From Phyllobacterium chamaecytisi (lineage in GTDB: Bacteria > Pseudomonadota > Alphaproteobacteria > Rhizobiales > Rhizobiaceae), in contig NZ_JAIQWW010000016.1 in the NCBI RefSeq assembly GCF_020164455.1, positions 1 through 64,000 of the forward strand: a stretch of 64,000 nt of DNA, in the 5' to 3' direction. Positions within the stretch are counted from its first letter, which is position 1. Every line of letters starts with the position of its first letter. Below are positions 1 to 8,934 of the stretch, piece by piece. The notes beneath the pieces were generated by a model. The model was not told the DNA's origin. It searched no databases and saw only the letters and a list, made by a program, of their open reading frames with translations. The translations under genes and the position numbers were made by a program.

Positions 1-66
1 GCACCATTGTGATTTCCTGCATGTGGCCTACATGGTTCTGACAACACATAGCCACAGGAGACACGC

Positions 67-924
67 TTGGCTCGATTTATCCGGAAATTATTGCCCCGTC
101 GCTGGCGCCCCGACTATCAGGAAATTCCGGTTGTTCGCCTACACGGCGTGATCATGTCTGGCGGCGGTCCCTTCCGGCAAAATCTCTCGCTTGCATCGAC
201 GGCAGCTGTCCTGGAGAAGGCTTTTGCAGAAAAAGACGCACCTGCAGTCGCAATCTCCATCAATTCTCCGGGTGGATCGCCAGTTCAATCGCGTCTGATC
301 TACAGGCGCATTCGCGATCTGGCCACGGAGAAGAACAAGAAAGTCTACATGTTCGTCGAGGACGTCGCGGCTTCGGGAGGTTATATGATCGCTGTAGCCG
401 GCGATGAAATCATAGCCGACCCCTCCTCCATCGTCGGTTCCATTGGCGTCGTCTCGGCAAGTTTTGGATTCACCGAACTCATCAAGAAAATAGGCGTTGA
501 GCGCCGCGTCCATACGGCGGGAAAGAACAAGGCAATGCTTGATCCGTTCCGGCCCGAAAACAAGGAAGATATCGAGCATTTGAAGGCGCTTCAGCTCGAA
601 ATCCACGAGACTTTCATCAATCTCGTCAAGGAGCGGCGGGGAGAAAAACTGAGCGATAATCCCGATTTGTTCACAGGTCTCTTCTGGACAGGAACGCGGG
701 GCGTTGAACTTGGACTTGTCGATGGGCTTGGCGATATAAGATCTTATCTGCAGTCACAATACGGCCCAAAGACCCGGCTAAAATTGATCACGCAGCCACG
801 GGGCATGTTCGGACGCAAGATTCCGTCTACAGAAACCAGAATCGAGGCGCTTGGAGCCAATCTGGCCAATGGTGTGGTCAGCGCCGCCGAGGAACGGGCG
901 CTTTGGTCGCGATTTGGGCTATGA
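67..924 (+). CDS. S49 family peptidase (SppA/SohB-like)
   Basis: A 285-residue serine protease of the S49 (signal peptide peptidase/SohB) family, which cleaves leftover signal peptides or membrane-associated proteins with a Ser-Lys dyad. The nucleophile is probably Ser103 in the VAASGGYMIAVAGDEI stretch, and the general base is probably Lys153 or Lys155 in AGKNKAMLDP. The SINSPGGSP loop near residue 65 is the usual oxyanion-hole region. It has the length of a single-domain bacterial SppA and no obvious N-terminal membrane anchor. The start is TTG at 67, six bases after a CAGGAG ribosome-binding site. The family is sure; the exact substrate is unknown. Confidence 0.88.
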   Translation: MARFIRKLLPRRWRPDYQEIPVVRLHGVIMSGGGPFRQNLSLASTAAVLEKAFAEKDAPAVAISINSPGGSPVQSRLIYRRIRDLATEKNKKVYMFVEDVAASGGYMIAVAGDEIIADPSSIVGSIGVVSASFGFTELIKKIGVERRVHTAGKNKAMLDPFRPENKEDIEHLKALQLEIHETFINLVKERRGEKLSDNPDLFTGLFWTGTRGVELGLVDGLGDIRSYLQSQYGPKTRLKLITQPRGMFGRKIPSTETRIEALGANLANGVVSAAEERALWSRFGL

Positions 925-1003
925 TCTGAGCGCCGCGAATTTTGGCAAGCTCGCAGTGGCGTGCTATTAATACTCAGAACATCTGGTTTTCGAGGTTGGG
1001 ACG

Positions 1004-1189
1004 ATGCCACAATTGATCTTTTTCGCTCTGGTCGGCTGTGCTGCCTTTTACGGCTATCGCTCGTTCAAGAAAGAGGCGCAGCGCGTTTCAGAGCGGGTTC
1101 GCGAAGCGGAAAAAGAAGTGCAGAATCGTGCGCAAGGAACATTGGTGCAGGATCCCGAGACGGGCGAATACCGTTTGCGCAAAGACTGA
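1004..1189 (+). CDS. small membrane-anchored hypothetical protein
   Basis: This is a 61-residue protein. Residues 3-18 (LIFFALVGCAAFYGYR) form one membrane segment. A charged coiled-coil-like stretch rich in Lys, Glu and Arg follows (about 22-45), then a DPETGEYRLRKD tail. Proteins of this plan are common and conserved in Rhizobiales, but I know of no function. It ends 6 bp before ispE, so the two may be co-transcribed. The ATG at 1004 is preceded by a GAGGTTGGGACG stretch that can serve as a ribosome-binding site. Confidence 0.7.
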   Translation: MPQLIFFALVGCAAFYGYRSFKKEAQRVSERVREAEKEVQNRAQGTLVQDPETGEYRLRKD

Positions 1190-1195
1190 TTTCAA

Positions 1196-2086
1196 ATGCT
1201 GGACAGTGTAGAGCGTACGATCAGCTTGATCGCCCCGGCCAAGATCAATCTTGCCCTGCATGTGACCGGGCGCAGGGATGACGGCTATCATCTGCTCGAC
1301 AGCCTCGTTGTGTTTGCGCATATCGGCGACAAGGTGAGCGTGAAGTGCGCGATGCTCGATTCCTTCGAAGTGTCAGGCCGCTTTGGATGCGCCTTGCCCG
1401 ATGACGAAACCAACCTCGTACTCAAGGCAAGGAATGCTCTGCGCGCCCGATTTCCCGAAAAGGGCGCTCCTGTTGCCATTCATCTTGAAAAGCGCCTTCC
1501 GATCGCTTCGGGTATCGGCGGCGGTTCAAGTGATGCTGCAGCCACTTTGCGGGCGCTGACAGCGCTCTGGGGCATCGAAACGGACGAACTGGCTGCAATC
1601 GGCCTGACCTTGGGCGCAGATGTCCCGATGTGCCTGTATGGCCGGCCATTGGTTGCACGGGGCATCGGCGAGGAAATCGAAGGCATCGACGACTTCCCGC
1701 ATTTGCCGATGGTCCTCGTTAACAGTGGTGTCGCAACCTCAACCCCACAGGTCTTTTCGGCGCTAATAAACCGCGACAACCAGTCTCTTCCCGGACTGCC
1801 CAAGCTGTCCAGAGTGGATGAAGTCTGCGCCTATCTCGGGCAGACGGACAACCACCTCTTTTCGGCAGCTGAAAAGCTCACTCCGGCAATCGGCGATGTT
1901 ATGACGGCGTTGCGTAACACCGATCCTCGACTGGTGCGCATGTCCGGTTCCGGTGGTACCTGTTTTGCAATTTACGGCAGCGACCAGGAGGCCGAAACTG
2001 CGGCAGCTGCGCTCAAGCGGGCTCAGCCGGGTTGGTTCGTTGTTGCCACACACAATGGAGGAGTTGATCTTGGCCCGGATCGATGA
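1196..2086 (+). CDS. ispE: 4-diphosphocytidyl-2-C-methyl-D-erythritol kinase
   Basis: IspE phosphorylates 4-diphosphocytidyl-2-C-methylerythritol with ATP in the cytosolic non-mevalonate (MEP) isoprenoid pathway. It is a 296-residue GHMP kinase. APAKINLALHVTGRRDDGYH near residues 13-32 carries the conserved Lys and the substrate loop. GIGGGSSDA at 106-114 is the ATP-binding glycine loop, and LGADVPMCL near 144 carries the catalytic Asp. The length matches the family. Its 3' end overlaps the proposed moaB start by 17 bases, which suggests coupled translation of the two genes. Confidence 0.96.
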   Translation: MLDSVERTISLIAPAKINLALHVTGRRDDGYHLLDSLVVFAHIGDKVSVKCAMLDSFEVSGRFGCALPDDETNLVLKARNALRARFPEKGAPVAIHLEKRLPIASGIGGGSSDAAATLRALTALWGIETDELAAIGLTLGADVPMCLYGRPLVARGIGEEIEGIDDFPHLPMVLVNSGVATSTPQVFSALINRDNQSLPGLPKLSRVDEVCAYLGQTDNHLFSAAEKLTPAIGDVMTALRNTDPRLVRMSGSGGTCFAIYGSDQEAETAAAALKRAQPGWFVVATHNGGVDLGPDR

Positions 2087-2621
2087 GACACGACCTTTTG
2101 TGCCGGTCAAGATCGCCGTTCTGACGGTATCCGATACCCGCACGCTCGAAGATGACAAATCGGGAACCACATTGTCCGAGAGGCTTCTCGCCGCAGGTCA
2201 TATATTGGCAGAGCGCACCATCGTTACCGATGACGCCGAGAAAATTCGGGATCGCGTGCTTTCATGGTCAAAAGACCCGCAAATCGACGTGATCATCACC
2301 ACCGGCGGCACCGGCTTTACCGGCCGCGATGTTACCCCGGAAGCGCTCGAGCCGATCTTTGAAAAGCGCATGGACGGCTTTTCCGAAGTGTTCCACCGCA
2401 TTTCCTATGACAAGATCGGCACTTCGACGATCCAATCCCGGGCAACCGGCGGCGTGGTCAATGCGACCTTCGTTTTCGTGCTGCCGGGTTCGCCCGGCGC
2501 CTGCAGGGACGCTTGGGATAATATTCTGCAATACCAGCTCGATTACCGGCATATGCCGTGCAATTTCGTCGAGATCATGCCGCGGCTGGATGAACATCTG
2601 ACGCGTGGCGGCAAGAGCTAG
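2070..2621 (+). CDS. moaB: molybdenum cofactor biosynthesis protein B
   Basis: MoaB/Mog-type protein of molybdopterin biosynthesis, where this fold binds molybdopterin and adenylates it. The MoCF-binding core is visible as VKIAVLTVSDTRTLEDDKSG at the N-terminus, then TTGGTGFTGRDVTPEA and LPGSPGACRDAWD. I chose the TTG start at 2070, giving about 183 residues beginning ARIDETRPF. It sits six bases after GGAGGAG, and related rhizobial proteins begin this way. An in-frame ATG at 2055 is possible but would place that ribosome-binding site inside the gene. It overlaps ispE and meets the next gene tail to tail with a 4-bp overlap. Confidence 0.92.
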   Translation: MARIDETRPFVPVKIAVLTVSDTRTLEDDKSGTTLSERLLAAGHILAERTIVTDDAEKIRDRVLSWSKDPQIDVIITTGGTGFTGRDVTPEALEPIFEKRMDGFSEVFHRISYDKIGTSTIQSRATGGVVNATFVFVLPGSPGACRDAWDNILQYQLDYRHMPCNFVEIMPRLDEHLTRGGKS

Positions 2622-3166
2622 GTCTTCTTTGACGGGGCCGGAATAATCTCCGCGCGAAGCCGCTTCATGGCAAGGCCGCGCGCAATATCGGCCGCCTTCT
2701 TTCCTGGACTGAACAATGCCATTGATTGGCGCTTCGAAATAAGCAACCCATCAGCCAACGGGTTTCCCGGAGAGAATACGCGGCTCAGAAACGGCCTGCG
2801 ATGAGTGTGCGAGCGGGTAAAGCAAGCGGGACCCTGCATGCGCTCCGCATGAACCGCAACGGGTTCGATCCACCCATCCAGCAGTCGCGCGCCAGGCTCG
2901 AGAAACAGGAACCATTCGCTGCGCGCCCGCCTGAAACCATCGATTAAGGTCTGGTCCTGCAGAAAGATGCATCCGGCAGCATCGGCAACACGATGGGTCT
3001 GATCGACAGAGCCCTGATCGATGATGATCACATCGCTCAAAATGCCTTCCACGGCGCCGCCGACCAGACCGCCGAGCGTCCTCGCCAAAGCCTCATCCGA
3101 ATTTTGGGTTTCAATCAGGACGGAAATCATCAGGAGCCAATATAGTATTATTATAAGAATTTCCAT
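2618..3166 (-). CDS. glycosyltransferase family 2-like protein
   Basis: A short GT-A-like protein. MISVLIETQNSDEALARTL is the typical first strand and helix of a family 2 glycosyltransferase, and VIIIDQGSVDQTHRVADAAG resembles the nucleotide-sugar binding turn. The usual metal-binding DxD is not evident: the equivalent spot reads FLEPGARLLDG. Catalytic activity is therefore doubtful. The start is uncertain. ATG at 3166 follows AAAGGAG with very short spacing, whereas ATG at 3130 begins exactly at MISVLIET but lacks a ribosome-binding site. It is divergent from the radical SAM gene. Confidence 0.7.
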   Translation of the reverse strand: MEILIIILYWLLMISVLIETQNSDEALARTLGGLVGGAVEGILSDVIIIDQGSVDQTHRVADAAGCIFLQDQTLIDGFRRARSEWFLFLEPGARLLDGWIEPVAVHAERMQGPACFTRSHTHRRPFLSRVFSPGNPLADGLLISKRQSMALFSPGKKAADIARGLAMKRLRAEIIPAPSKKT

Positions 3167-3186
3167 CACTCCTTTAGGCGAAGATT

Positions 3187-3201
3187 GTTCTTGCTTTGTT
3201 C
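3187..3201. promoter_or_regulatory. putative LexA (SOS) box
   Basis: The site reads GTTC TTGCTTT GTTC, an exact match to GTTC-N7-GTTC, the direct-repeat LexA operator known in alphaproteobacteria. It lies in the divergent intergenic region, 81 bp before the proposed start of the radical SAM gene. One or two chance matches are expected in 64 kb, so position rather than sequence alone is the argument. Confidence 0.5.
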
Positions 3202-3281
3202 TCAAAGTTTGCTAGGAATAGATTCATGTTGCGGCTATGACGAGCGACTCGTTTCGCTCCCTGCCAAAGGAGACAAGGCAA

Positions 3282-4433
3282 ATGAACATTGTGGTGCAAG
3301 CAGACAAGGCTGCCTTTGGTCAGGGCCGTGCGCAACATGCGAACGCGCTGATCGAGGAAGCTGGCCTGCGGGTTGACCATCAACGGCGGCGCGGCCGCGG
3401 GGCCGGCATCAATCCAACCGGAAGGTTCGAAGCAGAGACCCGCCATGTCTACGATGATGGCTGGGAAACCATCGAGGATCTGCCACCTTTCAAGACGGAA
3501 GTGCAGGTGGAAAAGCCGCGCACGATCATTACCCGCAACGACTCGCCGGATATCAGTTTCGACCGTTCGATCAACCCCTATCGCGGCTGCGAGCACGGGT
3601 GCATCTATTGTTTCGCCCGCCCTACACACACCTATATGGGTCTTTCGGCCGGACTGGACTTCGAATCCAAGCTGTTTGCCAAGCCCGATGCAGCGAAGAT
3701 GCTGGACAAGGAATTGTCCAAGCCCGGCTATACCGCAAAGACGATTGCGATCGGCACGAACACTGATCCCTATCAGCCTGTGGAAAAGAAATGGCGCATC
3801 ATGCGGGACATCCTGCAGGTGCTGGAGGCACACCAACATCCCGTTGGAATCGTTACGAAATCCGCGTTGGTTGTGCGAGATCAGGACATTCTTGCACGCA
3901 TGGCCGAGAAAGGCCTCGCCAAGGTTGCGCTTTCGGTGACGTCACTCGATGGCAAGCTTGCGCGTACGATGGAGCCTCGCGCCTCGACCCCGACGCGGCG
4001 TTTGCAGGCGCTTCGCAGTCTTTCGGATGCCGGTATTCCAGTAAGCGTGATGGTTGCCCCGATCATTCCCGGCCTCAATGATCATGAGATCGAACGTATT
4101 CTCGACAGTGCCCACGCCATGGGCGCCAGGGAGGCTGGTTATGTACTTTTGCGCCTGCCGCTGGAGGTCAGTCCGATCTTTAAGGACTGGCTGCTACGCA
4201 ACTATCCGGATCGCTACCGCCACGTTCTTTCACTTGTCCGGTCAATGCGAGGTGGCAAGGATTACGATGCGGAATGGGGTAAACGCATGCGCGGTGAAGG
4301 ACCCTATGCCTGGCAGATCGGCAGGCGATTTGAAATAGCAGCCAAGCGACTTGGCATCAATGTGGACAAGCGCCGGCTGCGGACGGATTTGTTCGAGGCC
4401 ACACCCGGAAGCGAACAATTGTCACTACTATAA
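3282..4433 (+). CDS. SplB-like radical SAM protein (PA0069 family)
   Basis: A 383-residue radical SAM enzyme related to spore photoproduct lyase (Rv2578c/PA0069 type). The SAM-cluster motif CEHGCIYC gives Cys103, Cys107 and Cys110 (CX3CX2C). It is followed by FARPTHTYMG, the typical continuation in this family. GTNTDPYQPVEKKW and VMVAPIIPGLNDHEI are further family blocks. The true reaction of this family is not established, and a role in DNA repair is a guess from similarity to SplB. The start at 3282 has AAAGGAG nine bases upstream; an in-frame ATG at 3237 has no ribosome-binding site. A putative LexA box lies upstream. Confidence 0.85.
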   Translation: MNIVVQADKAAFGQGRAQHANALIEEAGLRVDHQRRRGRGAGINPTGRFEAETRHVYDDGWETIEDLPPFKTEVQVEKPRTIITRNDSPDISFDRSINPYRGCEHGCIYCFARPTHTYMGLSAGLDFESKLFAKPDAAKMLDKELSKPGYTAKTIAIGTNTDPYQPVEKKWRIMRDILQVLEAHQHPVGIVTKSALVVRDQDILARMAEKGLAKVALSVTSLDGKLARTMEPRASTPTRRLQALRSLSDAGIPVSVMVAPIIPGLNDHEIERILDSAHAMGAREAGYVLLRLPLEVSPIFKDWLLRNYPDRYRHVLSLVRSMRGGKDYDAEWGKRMRGEGPYAWQIGRRFEIAAKRLGINVDKRRLRTDLFEATPGSEQLSLL

Positions 4434-4600
4434 GCCGGTACGCGAAGTTCACAAAAAAATCCAACGAAAGATTGTTCATTGAATCAATAACTTGCTTCCG
4501 TCAGGCAGCCCCCCATCGAGCCTGACGTGACCCTGGCGTCCGCCCCATCTGCGCCAGGGGACTTGCAGAGAATCAGAGCGAATGCGAGGCTCGTCGCAAC

Positions 4601-5260
4601 ATGGCTCGATCGCGTTCTGATTCTCTGCTTCTTCCTATCGAACCTGGCAAACCGGATTTTGCCAGCGAGCGAAAGCTTATACGTAGCGGGATCGAGCTTA
4701 TCGCCGGTATAGACGAGGCCGGGCGCGGTCCGCTGGCGGGACCAGTGGTGGCTGCCGCGGTCATCCTGAACCCGAAGAAGATCCCCAAAGGCCTTGACGA
4801 TTCGAAGCGGCTGACAGCGCAGCGCCGCGAGGAACTTTTTGATATTATTACGGAAACAGCGCTCGCTTGCGCTGTTGCAAGCATTTCTGCGCCGGCCATC
4901 GATGCAACCGATATTCTGAAAGCGGCACTCCAGGCGATGCGCCGGGCTGTGTGCGGTCTGGCAATCCTGCCGGGTCATGCGCTCATAGACGGGCGCGACG
5001 TGGCCCCCGGGCTTCCCTGCCCGGCGACGGCGCTGATCAAGGGCGACCAGCGTTCCGTATCGATCGCGGCGGCCTCCATCCTCGCCAAGGTGACACGCGA
5101 CCGGATGATGGCGCAGACCGGCAAATACTTTCCGCTTTATGGTCTGGAAATGCACGCCGGATATGGGACGGAGTACCATCGCAATGCCATGGAAGCGCAT
5201 GGTCCGGTGGTCGGCCTGCACCGCTTCAGCTTTTCGCCGCTGAAAGAGCGCCAAGCCTAG
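4601..5260 (+). CDS. rnhB: ribonuclease HII
   Basis: RNase HII cleaves the RNA strand of RNA-DNA hybrids and removes single ribonucleotides left in DNA. The signature [14 protein letters not shown] includes acidic residues Asp38 and Glu39. [15 protein letters not shown], the HALIDGRD block and [17 protein letters not shown] supply the remaining conserved parts. At 219 residues it has the usual length. The GC-rich inverted repeat CGTCAGGC/GCCTGACG lies about 70 bp upstream. A palindromic repeat begins exactly at its stop codon. Confidence 0.96.
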   Translation: MARSRSDSLLLPIEPGKPDFASERKLIRSGIELIAGIDEAGRGPLAGPVVAAAVILNPKKIPKGLDDSKRLTAQRREELFDIITETALACAVASISAPAIDATDILKAALQAMRRAVCGLAILPGHALIDGRDVAPGLPCPATALIKGDQRSVSIAAASILAKVTRDRMMAQTGKYFPLYGLEMHAGYGTEYHRNAMEAHGPVVGLHRFSFSPLKERQA

Positions 5261-5401
5261 GGCCTGTCGGTATTCACACTCTGACGGCCTGCAAATGGCG
5301 TTCTCCTGTGCTCCGGTGCTCACGTACCAAAATGTACGCTGCGCTCCGATGCTCGAAGAACGCCATTTTCGTCACGTCAGAGCGTGAATCTCAATAGCCC
5401 T
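5259..5401. repeat. long palindromic intergenic repeat, family A copy 1
   Basis: A 143-bp interrupted palindrome. The nested arms are AGGGC/GCCCT, ATTCACACTCTGACG with CGTCAGAGCGTGAAT (one mismatch), and AATGGCGTTCT with AGAACGCCATT. The centre is CGTAC CAAAAT GTACG. The central CGGTGCTCACGTAC stretch and the matching GCTCCG-TGCTCG side recur at 56426-56566. It starts inside the rnhB stop codon. It is likely a miniature palindromic element or a transcript-end structure. Confidence 0.8.
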
Positions 5402-5554
5402 GGCAACTCGGCACCACCAAATTTCCCTCATCGGTTGAAATTCTTGTGCCAGAATCGCACTTTCCTGCATCGGAATCGCGAACTCTTATGCGAGATTCAG
5501 GGATTCTTGCGTAAAACATCTACGGGATTCAGATCAAAGTGAGAATTAAAAAGA

Positions 5555-5574
5555 AAGCCGCCTTTCGGCGGCTT
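5555..5574 (-). terminator. intrinsic terminator of the F0 ATP synthase operon
   Basis: On the minus strand AAGCCGCC-GAAA-GGCGGCTT forms an 8-bp GC-rich hairpin followed by TTCTTTTTAATT. It lies 30 bp past the b-subunit stop codon. Confidence 0.85.
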
Positions 5575-5603
5575 CGTGAACGTTCGAAGTTCCCATTCTC
5601 GCT

Positions 5604-6089
5604 TCAGTTGAGGCGGGATTTTACTTCAGTCAGCGATGACTTGAAGAAGTCAGCGGATGTCTTGGCGTCCACCTTGTTGGAAAGAATATGGCTGGCCGCA
5701 GCAACGGCGATATCGACGGCGGAGGCCCGAACTTCGTTGACGGCTTCGGTCTCGGCCTGAGCGATCTTCTGCTCGGCGAGCTTCTTGCGGCGCGCCACAT
5801 ATTCCTCGGTTTTCTGTTTGGCTTCCTCGAGAAGGCCATGCGCTTCACGCTCGGCAGCAGCAACGATCTCGCCCGCTTCCTTTTCGGCTTCCTTGCGCTT
5901 GCGCTGGAATTCCGCAAGCAGGGATTGCGCTTCCTCGCGCAGGCGGCGGGCTTCTTCAAGCTCGTCGCGAATTTTATCAGCGCGACCGTCGAGCGACTTG
6001 TTAACGACTGCCGGAACCTTGAGATAGATCATCAGCGCCAGGAAGATGACCAGTCCAACCAAGGCATAGAATGTTGCGTCGAATTCCAT
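5604..6089 (-). CDS. atpF: F0F1 ATP synthase subunit b
   Basis: The b subunit of the peripheral stalk, joining membrane F0 to the F1 head. It has an N-terminal membrane helix (FYALVGLVIFLALMIYL, residues 7-23). A long charged coiled coil follows, rich in Glu, Arg, Lys and Ala, to residue 161. It is the last gene of the operon, 12 bp after b', and is followed by a strong terminator. Carrying b and b' as separate genes is usual for alphaproteobacteria and phototrophs. Confidence 0.93.
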   Translation of the reverse strand: MEFDATFYALVGLVIFLALMIYLKVPAVVNKSLDGRADKIRDELEEARRLREEAQSLLAEFQRKRKEAEKEAGEIVAAAEREAHGLLEEAKQKTEEYVARRKKLAEQKIAQAETEAVNEVRASAVDIAVAAASHILSNKVDAKTSADFFKSSLTEVKSRLN

Positions 6090-6100
6090 TGTGGTTCTCC

Positions 6101-6739
6101 TCAGCCCCGAACAGCTTTGACCGCGGCGGATATGCTTGCCTTGTCGATGCTGCCGCCGAGGATCTTCTTGACGATCTCGCTTGCAGTATCTTCCGCAATC
6201 GTACCGACTTCCTTCATCGCCTTGTCCTTGATGGCGGCAATGCTGGCTTCGGCGTCGCTCAATTTTTTCTCGAGAGCAGCCGAAATGTCGGCCTGTTCGG
6301 CGTCGGCTTTCGCCTTGGCTTCATCACGGGCGGTCTGGGCAATGCCACCGGCCTTCTTCTTGGCGTCGGCGAGCTCCTGCTCATAGGCAGCAAAGGCGTC
6401 ATCCGAGTCCTGCTTCATGCGAGCAGCCTGATCGAGATCGGTCGCGATGCGATCACGACGGGTTTCGATGATACCGCCGATGCGTGGCAGAACCACCCGG
6501 GACAGGAACAGGTAAAATGCGGCAAATGTCACTGCCAGCCAGAGAATCTGCGATGCAAAATGGCTGGAGTCGAAGGGTGGGAAAACACCTTGCTGATGCG
6601 GCACACCGGTTTCAGTGTGCGTCTCTGCTGCGTGGGCGTCAGGCGTCGCGCCCGGTACAGCCGGTTCGGGTGTACCATGCGTGTCGGTCTGAGCGACTGT
6701 TTCCGTTGTGGATGCGGCGTTCGCCGAAGACACAAACAT
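6101..6739 (-). CDS. atpF2: F0F1 ATP synthase subunit b'
   Basis: The second stalk subunit (b'), 212 residues. An Ala/Thr/Pro-rich N-terminal extension of about 55 residues precedes the membrane helix ([20 protein letters not shown], about 65-84). A long coiled coil follows that would pair with b. The [22 protein letters not shown] block is characteristic of rhizobial b'. It begins [10 protein letters not shown], which looks like a weak signal sequence. It lies between the c-subunit and b genes in the same operon. Confidence 0.92.
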   Translation of the reverse strand: MFVSSANAASTTETVAQTDTHGTPEPAVPGATPDAHAAETHTETGVPHQQGVFPPFDSSHFASQILWLAVTFAAFYLFLSRVVLPRIGGIIETRRDRIATDLDQAARMKQDSDDAFAAYEQELADAKKKAGGIAQTARDEAKAKADAEQADISAALEKKLSDAEASIAAIKDKAMKEVGTIAEDTASEIVKKILGGSIDKASISAAVKAVRG

Positions 6740-6844
6740 ATAAAATCCCCTTGAAGTCGGGCGTTTCCCAAATCAGCAAACATGGTTTGCTACAGATAAG
6801 AAACTGGCCACGCAAAGCGCAGCCAGTATCAAGCGCCGTCCAGA

Positions 6845-7072
6845 TTAAACAGCGAAGAGAAGCAGAAGAGCGATGAGCAGCGAGAAGATGCCCAAAGCTT
6901 CGGTAACGGCGAAGCCGAATACCAGACGGCCGAACTGGCCATCAGCTGCTGATGGATTGCGCAACGCACCGGAGAGATAGCTGCCGAAAATATTGCCGAG
7001 GCCGAGGGCCGTTCCGGCCATACCAAAACAAGCAAGACCTGCACCGATGTACTTTGCTGCTACCGGATCCAT
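6845..7072 (-). CDS. atpE: F0F1 ATP synthase subunit c
   Basis: The c subunit, a 75-residue two-helix hairpin that forms the proton-driven rotor ring. The glycine-rich first helix ([17 protein letters not shown]), the polar loop (RNPSA) and the second helix ([19 protein letters not shown]) are all clear. The proton-carrying carboxylate is Glu58. The polar-loop RNP is the contact to the gamma and epsilon subunits. Length and composition are standard. Confidence 0.97.
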   Translation of the reverse strand: MDPVAAKYIGAGLACFGMAGTALGLGNIFGSYLSGALRNPSAADGQFGRLVFGFAVTEALGIFSLLIALLLLFAV

Positions 7073-7143
7073 ATTAAACTCCTTTTAGATCGATTCATCA
7101 TTGATAGATTGCGTTTGGCGGAACTCCGCCGGTGAAGTCTTTT

Positions 7144-7896
7144 TTAGTGACCGCCGGGATGGACTGCGTCGTTCAGATACATGCAGGTGAGCACGGTGAA
7201 GACGTAGGCCTGAAGGAAAGCCACCAAAAATTCGAGACCGGTCAGCGCCACTGTCATCGCAAGCGGCAGCACGGCTCCGCCTATACCGAGCGCACCGAGA
7301 GCGCTCAAGGAAGCGACGAAACCAGCAAACACTTTCAGCGTAATGTGGCCAGCAAGCATGTTGGCGAAGAGACGAACCGAAAGGCTGATCGGACGGGAAA
7401 GGAACGAGATGATCTCGATCGGCACCACCAGCAAAAGCAGCGGCGCGGGTACGCCGGATGGAATGAACACGCCGAGAAACTTGAAGCCATGCTTGGCAAA
7501 ACCATAGGCAAGCACGGTACCGATCACCAGAAGAGCAAGCGCGAAGGTGACAATGATCTGGCTGGTAACTGTGAAGAAATAAGGAAACATGCCGAGCATA
7601 TTGGCAACGAGCACGAACATAAACAGCGAGAAAACGAACGGGAAGAACTTCATTCCGGCGCTGCCTGCCGATTCGCGCAAGGTCGAGGCGACGAACTCAT
7701 AGGCCATTTCCGAAATGGATTGCAGGCGGGTTGGAATGAGACCGCGATTGGAGGAGGTCAGATAGAGAAATGCCGATGCAACGCCAACCGTCGCAACCAT
7801 GAAGGCAGACGAATTGGTGAAGGATAGATCGATTCCACCCAGATCAATGGGAATCCACTTGGTGATATGGAATTGATGAATCGGATCGTTGGACAC
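7144..7896 (-). CDS. atpB: F0F1 ATP synthase subunit a
   Basis: Subunit a, a 250-residue membrane protein with five to six helices that forms the proton half-channels. The essential arginine lies in [14 protein letters not shown], and the last helices include [22 protein letters not shown]. It opens with [17 protein letters not shown], the family's periplasmic N-terminus. It sits between atpI and atpE in the canonical order. Confidence 0.97.
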   Translation of the reverse strand: MSNDPIHQFHITKWIPIDLGGIDLSFTNSSAFMVATVGVASAFLYLTSSNRGLIPTRLQSISEMAYEFVASTLRESAGSAGMKFFPFVFSLFMFVLVANMLGMFPYFFTVTSQIIVTFALALLVIGTVLAYGFAKHGFKFLGVFIPSGVPAPLLLLVVPIEIISFLSRPISLSVRLFANMLAGHITLKVFAGFVASLSALGALGIGGAVLPLAMTVALTGLEFLVAFLQAYVFTVLTCMYLNDAVHPGGH

Positions 7897-7945
7897 TGTA
7901 ACCTCGTCTCTCTCGCATCATTCCCGCAAGCATCAGCCCGCAAGG

Positions 7946-8392
7946 CTATTCCGGTTTATCGCGCTCGGCGTCCTTGATGGACTGCAGACCACGGTTTTCC
8001 GCCACACGTCCCGCAGAGCGCAGGATATTCAGCGTTCCAGCACAAAAACCAAGGAGGAGCAGAATGATAAGCCCCCAAGGTGAAGTACCCAAAAATCGGT
8101 CAGCTAACCAGCCCAACCCCGCACCAACCAGAACGCCGGCGATAAACTCGCTCGACAGCTTCATGGCCTGCGCGACACCGGAGGCGGTTTCCGTCCCCTT
8201 GTCGTCTGAACCGGATTTTCGCGCTGCACCTCTAGAAGCAAGTTTTGCCCCCAGAGCACGGCGACGGCTCTCCAGTTCCTCCGAAGTCAGCATCTTCCCG
8301 GCACCCGGCGTGCTACCGACAGAACCTGACTTATCGGGATCCTTACCCGTGGCCAATGGCATGTCCTTTACACGCTGAATGCGAGGCTTCAC
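7946..8392 (-). CDS. atpI: AtpI-like protein of the F0 operon
   Basis: The first gene of the F0 operon. AtpI proteins help assemble the c-ring, possibly with Mg2+ transport. Its 148 residues are a charged cytosolic N-terminus of about 75 residues, then two membrane helices (FIAGVLVGAGLGWLADRFLG and PWGLIILLLLGFCAGTLNILR). The GAGLGWLADRFLGTSPWG hairpin is the hallmark of the AtpI/AtpR family. The start is GTG at 8392. An in-frame ATG at 8362 (MPLATGKD) is an alternative, but its AAAGGA is too close. Confidence 0.9.
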   Translation of the reverse strand: MKPRIQRVKDMPLATGKDPDKSGSVGSTPGAGKMLTSEELESRRRALGAKLASRGAARKSGSDDKGTETASGVAQAMKLSSEFIAGVLVGAGLGWLADRFLGTSPWGLIILLLLGFCAGTLNILRSAGRVAENRGLQSIKDAERDKPE

Positions 8393-8699
8393 CCCCGCTT
8401 CGAAGTCGCGCGCAACATATTGTTACGGTCCACGCTAGTCAAGGCGCATACCCGAGACTCTCAAGGGTAATTTTCGTGCTGAAATTCAATATGTTAGCCA
8501 AATATGACTATATGTCTCACCTCTTGATCGAAGTTTTGCGGTCGAATCCCCGGGGATCGTGCAGATGTGGGGCGCTTGAACGGAGCCCAATCAAGTGGTG
8601 AGCCACGACAATTTCAGATGTCGCGCAGTCTAGTTCAACCCTGCGTTTCTTGCGGGTCGCATCGTTCCAACCGTAAATGAAAGCGGACAGCATCATGCG

Positions 8700-8789
8700 A
8701 TTTGAGGGCTAAAGCAGAAAGCACCGAGCCAGCCGGTGCATCGAAGGGACGGCCACTTCGACCTTTGGGCAAAGGCCCTGCCCTCAAAT
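8700..8789. other. cloverleaf-like structured element, copy 1
   Basis: A closing stem ATTTGAGGGC/GCCCTCAAAT (perfect 10 bp) encloses three hairpins: GCACCG/CGGTGC, TCGAAG/CTTCGA and CCTTT/AAAGG. The structure is equally possible on either strand, so orientation is unknown. It is not a tRNA, because there is no T-loop sequence, anticodon arm or CCA-type end. It could be part of a longer RNA, an attenuator, or a palindromic DNA element. Confidence 0.5.
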
Positions 8790-8838
8790 CTGGAGGTGAG
8801 CGATGTGGTTTAAACCGCTGAGCGTCACCCTGACAATG

Positions 8839-8928
8839 AAAAGAACCCGGACAGGCTGGCAAGTCGTGTTCCGGGTTCACTTCAGATGATCAGGAACGGG
8901 GGACGGGCGAAAGCTCGTTCCCCACTCC
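8839..8928 (-). ncRNA. putative small RNA, tandem copy 1
   Basis: A promoter (8935-8962) and an intrinsic terminator bound a transcript of about 90 nt on the minus strand. The 5' hairpin GGAACG...CGTTCC has a C-rich loop including CCCGTCCCCC, which could pair with Shine-Dalgarno sequences. The 3' hairpin GAACCCGGA/TCCGGGTTC is followed by TTTT. Copy 2 has GGACCCGGA/TCCGGGTCC, so the second pair changes from A-U to G-C together. The organisation recalls the tandem AbcR (alpha-r15) RNAs of Rhizobiales, but I cannot confirm homology. Confidence 0.5.
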
Positions 8929-8934
8929 AGAACG

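Noticed and set aside
961-1281. 106-codon frame overlapping the small protein and ispE
   Set aside because: It is out of frame with two better supported genes and has no hydrophobic or domain pattern.
4499-4527. Terminator between the radical SAM gene and rnhB
   Set aside because: CGTCAGGC/GCCTGACG can form a hairpin, but the loop is long and no T tract follows.
8700-8789. tRNA gene
   Set aside because: The fold has a 10-bp closing stem and three arms, but lacks T-loop, D-loop and anticodon features.
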